From positions 6,388,501-6,452,500 of the forward strand of contig NC_084922.1 in the NCBI RefSeq assembly GCF_958298935.1: 64,000 nucleotides of DNA. Reading direction: 5' to 3'. Shown here piece after piece: positions 26,046 through 37,564 of this stretch (positions are counted from its first letter, which is position 1; each line of letters begins with the position of its first letter). The notes beneath the pieces were generated by a model. That model was not told the DNA's origin, did no database searches, and saw nothing but the letters and a program-made list of their open reading frames with translations. The position numbers were made by a program, and so were the translations under genes. The stretch is from Phragmites australis. Taxonomy: Eukaryota > Streptophyta > Magnoliopsida > Poales > Poaceae.

Positions 26046-26595
26046 GGCGGAATAGCCAATTTGGTTCCTATAGTTTGACCCGAGGCTCAATTTGGTCCAT
26101 GTTTTGATTTGCCCATCCTAGTCCTCGAACTCTCTTCCTTAGTCCAATATAGTCCCTAGGATGACGGTTGATAGTTGCGTTTGCAGCTGGTACCGCATGG
26201 CCAGCACTTATCTACATGGCACAACCTCCCCGCGTCCCCCTCTCTGTTAACCCCTTGGATCTAGGGCTTGCCCTCACTCGTCGTTGCCATCCAAAAAGAG
26301 CCAATTGGGTGCGCCAGGAGACAGGAGGGTCAGGACATGCAAGCGAAGAAGCGTTACGAGCGGTGTCAGGTTATTTTTTTCTTTTGAATCTATATTTCAC
26401 ACGGGCATGAGGAAAATTTTGCATATGGTTGGTGGCTGGACATTGAGTTGTCTCGTACATGTGGTGCTCCATATCATCCCAAGAACTAATTTGAACCAAA
26501 TAAGAGAGTTTGAGGACTGAGATGGATAAATCAAAACTTTAGGAACCAAAACGAGCCTCTGGCCAAACTTGAGGGACCTAATTGGCTATTGTGCC
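26046..26595. mobile_element. MULE-type MITE, 550 bp, with about 90-bp TIRs and 8-bp TSD
   Basis: Ends GGCGGAATAGCCAATTTGG and, inverted, GGCACAATAGCCAATTAGG. The arms stay similar for about 90 bp (TAGTCCTCGAACTCTCTT versus CAGTCCTCAAACTCTCTT). TAAAAATA is present immediately outside at 26038-26045 and one base outside at 26597-26604, so the duplication is 8 bp, or 9 bp with one mismatch, which fits Mutator-like elements. The interior has no transposase. Confidence 0.75.
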
Positions 26596-26722
26596 ATAAA
26601 AATAACCATGGCCAATTTTGGGCTTTCTTGGATTAAACGGGAGTGTTACATAAAACAAAAATAGTCTGACTTGGAACACAACCAAAAAACATGTTCCGAA
26701 ATCAAAAACAAAAACATGGTAA

Positions 26723-26803
26723 TGTCAAGAATGGGATTCGAACCCATGCCCTTTCGGACCAGTACCTGAAACTGGCGCCTTAGACCAACTCGGCCATCTT
26801 GAC
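26723..26803 (-). tRNA. tRNA-Leu (anticodon CAG)
   Basis: Minus-strand cloverleaf of 81 nt including the A73 discriminator. The acceptor stem GTCAAGA pairs with TCTTGAC. The D-arm carries box A TGGCCGAGTTGG. The anticodon stem CCAGT/ACTGG encloses loop TTCAGGT, giving CAG. A long variable arm (TCCGAAAGGGC) marks a class II tRNA, and the T-arm is ATGGG/CCCAT around TTCGAAT (box B GGTTCGAATCC). No intron. The sequence fits the usual plant nuclear tRNA-Leu and looks functional. Confidence 0.95.
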
Positions 26804-27505
26804 TTTTGTGAAACAGCATTCAATTAAATATACTTATTCTATTTAGCAACCTAGTCGATCAAATCAGCTGATCACCATCTAAGCCTCGATAAGTTGACTT
26901 CAAAGTCCAAACAAACGAAAAGTATGCGTTGGAGTTAACCACTAGTGCACACATCAGCACTCTTAAAGCTAGCAAATATATAGACATGGCTACCAACACG
27001 ATGAACCTGTATATCATTTCAAATGGGCTCGAGGTACAGGTTGAACCGAAATTCACAGTTGGGGGCCAGACTTACAGTTTTGTAGTTGGGGGTAGGGAAA
27101 AAAGTTTAGCTTGGTATATCGGGTTTACTGGGTCTACCGATAGATTCTGGTAGGAAAAAATTTATCATGTTTTTCGGTATTTTATTTAAATTTGTTTAAA
27201 TTTTACCCGATATATCCGATAAATCATATTTACCGGTAACCTCTAGTAAAATTTATTTATTGGTTAAAAAAACCCTAGTTGTGGGTAGAAATTAGACTTT
27301 CTCAAGAGTCGAACCAAACATGGATTTTTCCTAATAAAGTTTGGCGTACGTGTATGATCAGTTCATCATCCATATTTTGTAGGACAAATTCCTTATTTGT
27401 CATTGAAAAAACTTCGTCTTCCCTCCATACCACTCATATTTTTCAATTTCCTTCATTGCCTTATTCTTTTTTTGCCATTCATCCACATTTTCGTTTAATC
27501 ATCGG

Positions 27506-28164
27506 TCAAATTCACTATTCGTTGATTCACTGTTCACTGATTATCTTTCTCTAAAAGTTAGTGATCTTCTATTTCTTAAAAAACCTAAAATAAATTGTGC
27601 GTATTTCATAATCCATATACAATCTATTTTAATTGGATTCACTCAAAATCCTATGTAAAATTTAAACTAAAATTCTCCAAAAATGCTACTTTATAACTTC
27701 TAACCATTATTAGGGTCTCAAATAAAATCCTAAAAAGTTGAAAAAATTCACTAATATTCTTCTATGTGATGGAGTAATTTTTAAAATTATTTCCATCCTA
27801 GGTTATATGATGAAAAAAGTGAGTTCTTTTGTAATACCATATTTATGTAATGTGATAGAATAGATGGAAATAGAGCATTACAAAGTAACTTACTTTTCTA
27901 ACATATAACCTATAGTTGAAAATAATTTTAAAAATTAGTTCACCATATAAGAGTAATATTAGTGATTTTTTCAGATTTTTTGGATTTTATTTGAGACCCT
28001 AACAATTGTTATAAAAGTAATCTTTTTTGAAGAAATTTAGTTTAAATTCTACACATGTTTTTAAGTGAATCTAATTAAAAGGTTACACATGCAAAAAAAG
28101 TTTTAGGATTTTTAAAGAAACAGGAGTTTTTGAAGAAATAAAACCGGTGACCAGTGAATTTAGC
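27506..28164. repeat. Very long AT-rich hairpin (arms about 280-300 bp)
   Basis: The left arm (about 27506-27840) and right arm (about 27870-28164) are inverted copies: TTAGGGTCTCAAATAAAATC, TTTTTAAAATTATTT, AGGTTATATG and TTTGTAAT recur in order when the right arm is reverse-complemented. The loop around 27840-27870 is short. No coding frame. It is either a foldback-type MITE or an inverted duplication; its transcript would form a long double-stranded RNA. Confidence 0.7.
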
Positions 28165-28457
28165 GTAGATTGAACTGAAATGTGGTTTGAGTGGCACAAA
28201 GGGAAGAGGAAGTTTTTTTTATAGCAAATAAAGAATTTCCCCTATTTTGTAACCATCCATGTGTTACCTTTCCTCCCTAGTTGTGCCTCCAGGAGACTAG
28301 GAATGGCCATCGCACATTCTGATGCACCATCAAAGAACTTATGCTTTGGTGCTTAAAAAATGTTGCTACATCATTTGCTATTGGCAGTCAATAAATTGCC
28401 TGACTGAGGTTGTTTGCTCACTACTGAATACTGATACATTATCAACTGTAACAGACG

Positions 28458-31400
28458 TTACAGTGAGTAAACAATGTTGTACCGATGAAACAGGTTTTCG
28501 CCATGCTCTCTGTAATCTGCTAAGCTGAAAGTTTGTTTCCCAAACTTACTCGAAGCCGCAAAGGCAGCAGCGCCCCTCCATGCGTCTAGAATGGGGTCAG
28601 CCGCTCTGACAAGCTTCAGTGGAGCGAGGTAGGGCCTAAACTGCCTAATCCCGGACTCCAGCCGGGGGATCATGCCTGGGAACAGGGAACTCCCGCCGGT
28701 GACCAGAATGGACTGGCAGAGGCGCTCCTTGACAGATTCGTCCTCCATTAGTCTCCTGAGCGAGATGCTGACCATCTCATCGATGCCGGCCTGGTCAATT
28801 CCTATCATACCAGGCTGAAACAGCACTTCAGGGCAGCGGAACCGCTCGATCCCTATGGCAATTCTGTAATCCTCTGAGGTAAGGGGCCGGACTTTGGGAG
28901 GCTCTGGAGTCAGTTGGACAGCTTCGGATTTGGACACAAATGTAGGGTCGATCTCCTGCACATGGAGGCATCAAATGGTTTCTGATTATACTGTTGGTTT
29001 TTGAGATCAAACTAAGATAGGATAAAATGGTCATCCCAGAAGGAAAGCTTGACACTGGGATTTTACCTGGAGTTTTGATGCAATTCGAACAAGTTCCGAT
29101 TCATCATCATCATTCCCCTCATCGTCATTGCCTTTGCTCATTTTATTGTACACCAACCAATCTTCATCTCTCATTCCGAAAGTGTCCTCACCTTTGCCCC
29201 GATCAAATGCAGCAGAAGTAAGCAGCCGCATCCTTTCTTTCTGAGCTGCATTTAGCCGTTCTCCACGGCCTACACTACCAGATGAATTATAGTTCCCATT
29301 TGTCTGGCTGCCGTTAACTTTTTGTCGCTTCCTCTGCTCCAATTTCTCAGAAAGTTCTGAATATCGGGCACGAAGCTCTTCGAGGTATAACTCTGGGTTC
29401 TCCCTGTGTAGTTTAGTGAAACATATTACAAGAGCCGCATACAACGCACGGCAAATATTTATAACAGACTTGAGATACTTTATCCATATTAGCCAGGATG
29501 TAGATGTATTATTGATATCTGAGACAAGATGTAGACTATTCATATTGAATTGTAGATGCGTAATCTTTAAGATGACACATAATCATGAAATGTTAATAAT
29601 ACATACTGCATAGCCGCATTTTGTTTTTCTGTTCAATGTAGCAACAGAGTTTGATCCTTGGCTCTTAAAAAAAGGGCCTTACCTTATACAAGATTGAAAC
29701 AATGCTACTCAATAATGCCCATTCGGTACTGCAAAATGCAGGATGTAATTTAATCCTATCTTTGGGCATTGATGAGCGAGGGATAATATCAGAAGAATAA
29801 AGAAACTGCAAAAGTTGGCTTTAAAGTAACTATATTGAAAATCAACAAGAGGTGGCACCATGAAATTTTATATATGAGGATCTATTATTGGATGCAAGAA
29901 AGTATGAGGATTGTATGGAAGATAAATTTTAGACTGGAGATATCACAACTTACGCACGCCTCTGTTCTTCTTGCTTCTCCCTCAATGCCTCCTCTTCCGC
30001 ACGTTTCTGCTTGGCACGCATTTTGCCCTCTGTTGTGGTTTTAAGTAATATCTGTTTCTTCTTTTCTTTTAACTGGTAAAATATACAAAAGTGAAATGCA
30101 ACAATGGTCAGAGGTTGGGAGTCTCCAAAACTTGGCAGAATATGTATATGCAGTATGCACACAACATGCAGATGCCAGATGCCCCAAAAAACACATGAAC
30201 AAAATCCCCTGGACGATAACTGAACAAGCACACACCTGCTCTGGTATCAACATCTCATCAGGGACAGACACAAGCGGATATTTATCAGCACCTGATGCAT
30301 CTGCTTTGTCCTCTGTACCATTGGACTCCCCCTTTGCTTTCCTTAAGGACTGTGTTGCTTTCAAAATAGCAGATTTGATTTCCTGCTGGGAAAGATATCC
30401 AGATCTACCTAGAATACCTGTTGCTTCTGGTTCCTCAGTTCCATCAAGTTGCTCAATTAGTTCCTCCAAATAAGAAAGCTGCTTTTTCAGTTCCACTATC
30501 TTCTGAGACCTCTTTGCAGCAGCCATCTCTCGCAAACGTTGACCAGCCTTTTCCTTCAGAGCTGCTTTCCTTGCAAGTTCTTCCTCGGATGGCGGTTCTT
30601 CCTTTGGTGGGGGAACCCATGGTAGCTGCCAATACCTCGTTTTCTCCTCAGCTTCTTCCTTGTTATTCTGTAAAGTGAAGTGATCAGTCCATGGTGTTAC
30701 AAGAATGTTCATATAACTAGAACACATATAATAAATAGGCTTCTGGATGAAAAAGAAATCATGGACTAGAATTTGAAGCACAGTGAATCCTATAGGAAAG
30801 CCCTATGCATTCTATACAAATACATATGATACAGGAATTCGGTAATTCTAAAATTTCCAGGAGAACAGAACAGTATATACAGGTTTTTACCTTAAATATC
30901 TGCAATTCTGACATGTAATCAAGAGGTATGTAACAATGCTCCTTCTTCAGCTCTTCAGCCTTTTCCCACGTAATACTTGCCCTATTCAATGTAAAATGAT
31001 ACTGTTACATGGTAGGAAAAACAAATACCATGAAGTATTTCAGAGATATACTGCTATCACTTACGTGTGATAGGGGTATTTTAGAGAGAGAAGCTGCCTC
31101 AGAAAATCAGTAATGTGAAATCCACCAACATTGGTTCTGCAACATGCCCCCAACACAGGCTGCCCTTTTAAAAACTGGAGAAAAAAAAACACATCCAAAA
31201 AGGCTTTTAGTTTGCACAGCAACAATTTAATTTGAAATATATATAGGTGACCAAATGCAATTTTCAGGAGGATGTATTTCACAGAAACACATTTATGAAT
31301 ATAGCGGAATTTTCTTTTTATTATTGTCTTATTGACTACTTCAGGGGGCCATGGTCAAGGAGAAAAATCCGTATTGTACCTAATACACCTAATGATGGTC

Positions 31401-34400
31401 TAAAGGAAATTTGGTATGCAAAAACCTCAGCAGAGTACCGAATGATATTTTTGCCTAAAGCTTCCCGAATCACCCACTAGATTAAGGCTAAGCTTTTGAC
31501 TGAAGTTATAGGGACTTTTGACTGAAGTTATAGGGATGGGAGTATCAGTGGACAACTTACCCTAGCAAAAGTAAAATAAAAAATAAAAAAAAATAAAAAT
31601 GAAAGTGTGTTTGGAGATCAACAAAAATGCATCTTGGCTCTGTAGCTCCATGAGCAAATAGCCAAATAGTCTTAGCAGTGGCAGTCTCTCTTCTTGTACA
31701 ACCCGCTTATCAAATGTCATAGTCATAGTCATAGTTGTTATGGCGGCGTGGCGAGGTGCGGCAACCCACTACTTTCACAACTTTACAGCGCCTATGGCGC
31801 AAGGCGTGGCAACGCCATACACACGTCGGCGTGGCGAATACACACATTTCAATACTTTTCCTAATACACATTATCTCTCAAAGTATATATAAAAAGAAAA
31901 AAAAGAATACACAAATTTGGCCCATGTAAGCTAGCTCAGCCCACTAATTTAGCCTATGTAAGCTAGCCCACCCACCCTTCTACTTACCCTAGCCCCTCCA
32001 CTTGCTCCCTCTCAGCACCGCCTGCTCCCACCGGATCTGCATCAAGCACGGGCAGCGGACGGAGATCCAGACGAGAGAGGCGGACTCGGACTCGATTATA
32101 CAGGTACCCCTCTCCCTCTCCCTTGCCCGCCACAACGCCTAAAAGTCATGGCATCCCTGTGGTGAGACACCGTTCTCCGCCACACCGATATATCGGCGTT
32201 ATGGCGACGATATCCCGACACCATGACAACTATGGTCATGTTTTAACCGTTAATTGTTATCCAACCAGAGTTACAAAAATTCACATTGCATTCAGTGATA
32301 TTTCTGGACATATGAAAAAATCAGCCAAATGTACCAAAAGAATTTAGATACTATGAAAGTTGAAGGGCATATCTTGAGGACAAAAACTTACTGGAACAAC
32401 ATGGCAAGTTCCATGTTCACATGAAATAGCCAACCCATCTTCTCCACAGTTCCCAAGTTTCTGATTGTACTTGTAACTAAACGCATTGTCGATGCCAAAT
32501 GCTACAACTCAGATAGGAAGAGACAGCATAAGCATTGCTATCCTTATGTCAAGGTCATTAATACCATACAAACAATTGCAGTTCATAACAACGGCCCATC
32601 AAGATTTTAGGAATTATTACCAATGGATGGCACACCATATGTCTCAAAGAGTAGTTCTGCCATTCGGGCTCGAGAAAAGGACGGATTGCATTCGCATTCT
32701 GTCATAAGAATTGGATGGCCCACCTGTCCAGTATCATTGTTAGCTTTGAACAGCACTTGACCAAATAATAGTTTACGTGAAAGAGCACAAGTTTCTGAAG
32801 TTCAAAGAACACATACATATAAATAATACAGGTTAGGAACTGAAAGTATTTTAACTGTTCAAACCTAATAAGTGTGTGCAAGTCAGGACAGGGACTAACA
32901 TAACTGAAAAAATGTGCAGGGGTTCCACTATGAGAACATGAAAGTGCTGGTTCAGGAGCGCCAACTCTTCTAGGTTAGATTTCGCAATCATGTACTGCTA
33001 AGGAGGACGAGCTTAATAATTGAGACTTCACTTGATGGCCCATGCTCCCTTTGTATTTAAGATGGAGTTGCTTAATACTATTCACTTATTGCCGTTCACC
33101 TTGCCGGTTATGAGAGCTTCTCAAGTTCCATTTGAAAACCTTAAGACACTATACTTGACTTGAAAAATCTACTGATTAACACAGTATCAACTACCATATA
33201 AGAATCTTCTATGCAAAAATCTGTATCCAGTAAGCCCCTACTATTAGACACTGCTCTGGTAAATAATTCCATCATATATAAACAACCAATGGCTCCCTCC
33301 TTTGTGATTCAATACTACCAGCTAAATTTGACAGTTTCCTTATGTCTCGAATGAAAAGTAAAGCAAATTACAAAATGAAGAAAATAGAGAACAATAAGTC
33401 AATGAAAACGGAAAAAAATTAGATAATATTTTGGAGAGAAGCTATAATGACAACTTACCTCTGAAGTGGCACCTAACCGATCAAAGCCATAGTCCAGAAT
33501 CTGCAATACAAAAATAGTGCCATGTCAGAAAAGATTAAAAACAAGAATAAGACATCCCTTTTACAGAAGTTGACAGCCTAGAGTGTAAAACATCATGATC
33601 CAGAAAATTAAGCAGTCACACTCTGTTCTTTAAATCTTTGATCCGTTAGAAGTGCCAACTGCCATTATAAGGACCATATGGATTATGAGAGAGATGATCA
33701 TTTAACAACAGAATGGAGCCATGCTCAATATCAGAAAGTTTAAGGGAGTATTTAGCTTTGACAATGTTTTGTTTATCATCAACGTCCAACCACAGGTTAT
33801 GCACATAGAATCCATCATTTAACACGTAATTTATATTACTTTGATGTTTTTGCCCTGATAGAACTTTCTAACGTAATCTATCAAGAATGTGATTGTTTTA
33901 ATGTATTCCAGAGAAGGATGACAAAACAGATTGATCACTGTTTTATATATCTCAAGACTAAACATGAATTGAAAGAACCATATGTAGATATTTCTGCAAC
34001 TCAAAGAATGGTGGATGATTTCATAGAAGTAACGAACATATTCCATGTACTCGAACTGGTAGACAACATCATCATCAAATGGTGAGCGAACTGCAGATCT
34101 TGTGCAATCGAAGAACTTCATTAGAGCTGGATCAGTGTCCCCAACAATTGAAACAGTTTCACCTGTACCATGGAAAATAAATTGCAGTGAGTAGAGTTAT
34201 GAAACTTTCTTGAATCCAATAATCCTCTTACAAGTTTGATGATTGACACAGGCATGGAAGCTTCAATTAAGTACATTTTTGTTCCTTCCATATATTCATT
34301 CAAACCGATATGAAACTTACAGAGCACTTCACAAACAAAAAGGTGACCACAAAAGTATCTGGGCTATAAAATATTTTCAGATTCACTGGGTCCACGTGCG

Positions 34401-34935
34401 CAGCAAACAAACCGAAGTAATATCAGATCATCAGAAACAATATCCTAACTTTATGAGATCAAATGAATTTAAACGCTGAGCCAATTTCGTGCGCTACAAC
34501 AAAATTAGCTCCTGTAAAATTCAATTACCAGCGAAACGGCATACTCAACTTCTAAAACCGCACAGTAGGGAGCAACTAAGCAAACACCAGAGCAAAACAT
34601 CGATACTTTCACGCAGCAGACAACCAACAAACCAACTCGGATTAACATTCCTAAAGCTCAATGCGGTGTACCCGAGCTGCGGTGGCGCGGCCTCTGCACG
34701 ACGTTGCGGAATGCGACGCGCGGCTCCGCCTCGCCCGCCCACCTGCACGGAGCAACCACCGCGTTACAAAAATCCTCGGAGGCTTGCTAGGGTTAGGGTT
34801 TGGGGGAATTCCCGGCGCGGCTGGCCCCTCCTACCCGATGCGGAAGGTGGAGGCGCCGTTGTCGATGACGATGGGGGCGGACGACGGGAAGCGGGCGAAG
34901 TCGGTCTCCCGCGACGGGCGGGTCACCGACGACAT
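28458..34935 (-). CDS. ARP5: Actin-related protein 5 (ARP5), INO80 chromatin-remodelling subunit
   Basis: Twelve exons: 34935-34835, 34742-34672, 34162-34038, 33500-33459, 32723-32621, 32501-32392, 31174-31065, 30981-30891, 30667-30236, 30072-29954, 29403-29067 and 28955-28458; 2139 nt, 712 aa, phases consistent. The actin fold starts PIVIDNGASTFRIGWAGEAE (nucleotide-binding loop 1), then EPRVAFRNVVQRPRHR, MTECECNPSFSRARMAELLF, YGVPSIAFGIDNAFSYKYNQ and CEHGTCHVVP. An ARP5-specific insert rich in Glu, Lys and Arg (exons 8-11, coiled-coil-like: RAKQKRAEEEALREKQEEQR) interrupts the fold. The C-terminus resumes with PEVLFQPGMIGIDQAGIDEM and SILVTGGSSLFPGM, then DAWRGAAAFAASS. ARP5 works with IES6 in INO80 for nucleosome sliding in the nucleus; plant ARP5 is needed for DNA repair and cell size. 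Length fits the family. Apparently intact despite an intronic MITE. Confidence 0.94.
31733..32231. mobile_element. hAT-like MITE (499 bp) in ARP5 intron 6
   Basis: Ends AGTTGTTATGGCGGCG and, inverted, AGTTGTCATGGTGTCGG, flanked by ATAGTCAT and ATGGTCAT (7 of 8 bases identical), which fits an 8-bp hAT duplication. Internal motifs such as ATGGCGACGATATC and GCGTGGCGA repeat on both strands. No coding frame. It sits between exons 7 and 6 of ARP5 and should be removed by splicing. Confidence 0.6.
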
Positions 34936-35089
34936 CTGGCCGCCGCCGGCGACAGGGCTCGCCGGAGGCGGAGGAGAGGGGTTTGGGGCTTTTGGTAGAT
35001 TTTGTGCTTTTGCTGCGTCGTCCTCTTCGCGACTCGCGAGCTCGAGGAATGCAGGGGATTATTAACGCAAAACCCCCTGATGTTTTACG

Positions 35090-35494
35090 TAATTCATGTG
35101 CAGCACATCAGGTGATGTACGTACGTGAATACCCCTTGAATATACTCCTTCTATTAAGAATATAAGGTGTATTTTATTAAAAAAAATCATCAATAGTAAA
35201 TTTTAACTGTTAATTTTTCTTATAATATATTATCAATTGCTATAATATCAACATCATATTAAAATTACTTTGAAATATAAATCGACTAAAATAAAATTTA
35301 TATACTAATCGCATATAATTTAACTAATTATCAATCAAAAATTATAAAGTTTAATTTCTTTTAAACAAAACATGCCTTAAAATTCGCAGAGGGAATACAG
35401 ACCCCTTGAATATACTGTATTTGCCTTTCAGAATTCTGATGCCATATTCAGGACAAATCCGAGTGGACTATATTTTTTTATCTGACCCTAAATT

Positions 35495-35500
<6 letters not shown>
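35090..35500. other. AT-rich intergenic, ARP5 upstream region
   Basis: AT-rich, low-complexity DNA upstream of ARP5 without coding frames. The ARP5 promoter and leader probably lie in 34936-35090. Confidence 0.4.

Positions 35501-35505
<5 letters not shown>

Positions 35506-35550
<45 letters not shown>
35506..35550. repeat. (TA)n microsatellite, left tract
   Basis: About 22 TA units, ending where the 377-bp insert at 35551 begins. Confidence 0.9.
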
Positions 35551-36038
<488 letters not shown>

Positions 36039-36039
36039 T

Positions 36040-37430
36040 GTGTACTTGTATCCAGAGAATTTCATTGGATGTGGGAAAACTAAACATATTCTCCGAATTC
36101 GCTTTTAGCCAGATACCTGATAGACTTGCAAAGAGAGAGAAAAACGAGATGTCTTTTTAGGGTAAAAATGAGCTTTATTGACCAAGGAGAAACATTAAAT
36201 CAAGATCAACTAGTTCGGCAATATAAATGGACACTTGTCTCGACCAAACAACAGTATGTACATTTCTCATAGCTAATTGCACTAACAAATATGCGGAATT
36301 ATTCCGCTCACGCTTCAACCTGGACTGTTTCTACCTCCATCAGCTCTTTTCGCTTCGTAGATATATAAATATAAACTTATGAATATGATCCAAATATACA
36401 AGTTACAAAGTATTGGTAAATAATGATATACTTGTCTGTTCTATTCCTTTCTGTAAAGGACGTCATCAAATCTTTCTTTTCGTGAGGTTTATGTTTTTTT
36501 TCCAGGAACATACGAAAAGATTCGCGTGTCATTCGATTAAGAAGAAGAACCTGAATTGCACACATCTATCGGCACAACTAGGAAGATTAAACCATTAACG
36601 TAATACAAAGCCGCATCATGCCCACTCTACACCTACAAGATATTTGATAGGCAAAGAATCAACACAATATTATGAACATTTACTTACAATCGTAACCAAC
36701 TGTTTTTTTCCCATGCACGCATGCAGCTTTTCTTTTGCAGTGTGAAAAGGCTTGTAGGAAAATTACAATTTGAATATATCTTGTTTGTCCAGGCCTAGGA
36801 AAGTTTTTTTTAACAAGAAAATTTTTCATTGCGCACAGCTTCGAGAGAAAAAAAAGTGGCCCAGCCTTTCCAAAGTGCAGCAAATCAGCAGGATTAAAAT
36901 CTGCATAGTACTTCTGGACATAACTAGGAGCAACCGTTAGATTTCTTAGTTAGCTAAGAAGGGAAGAGAAAAATATGATTTTTCATTAAAAAAATGCACT
37001 TGCTCTTGTCCATTTCTCGAGAAAATGAACTATTTGTCACCGAATAACAACTGGTACTCCGATTCGACATTAGGTTCGGTTTTCTAACATGTTTAATTTG
37101 TTTTCTCATCTTTAAACTAAGCGTTGAATGATAATATTGTTGCTTTTGTTTGCCGTATACTAGCAATAGAAATCTAGTCAGTAATTTGCAATAGTACGAG
37201 GAAAATTACTCAAATACTAAAATCTAGTCTAGTGGAATTCGACACCCTGTCTAACGGAGACATGGCTTAATAGTTCATTTTCTCTCATTTCTCTCCGGTC
37301 TACCTAAGCAAATCTCTCATTTCTCTCCGGTCTACCCAAGCAAATTGAATTCCTCAAGAAATCCCCTCAAATCCACTCCTCTGTTCAAAAAGGCTAATAA
37401 ACTATAATACACATGAATTTTTCCTTCACT
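36040..37430. other. Intergenic, no gene seen
   Basis: No coding region recognised. A short near-tandem duplication (CATTTCTCTCCGGTCTACC, with the next repeat following AAGCAAATCT) lies at 37286-37345. The 3' UTR of the UFD1-like gene probably begins near 37560 and runs down into this region. Confidence 0.4.
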
Positions 37431-37564
37431 CCTGCAAGGAATATCGAGTCCCGGTAAACCGCTTCTCCTGTTCCTTGCCACCACCCTCCTTCCACTTGCT
37501 CATGCCATTGCCACTGCCGCCACCGGCCACCGAGGGGCCGCCAAACCGAAGCCCTCTCCTCAGC

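Noticed and set aside
28322..28528. Short plus-strand frame downstream of ARP5
   Set aside because: Partly antisense to the last ARP5 exon; no coding signal of its own.
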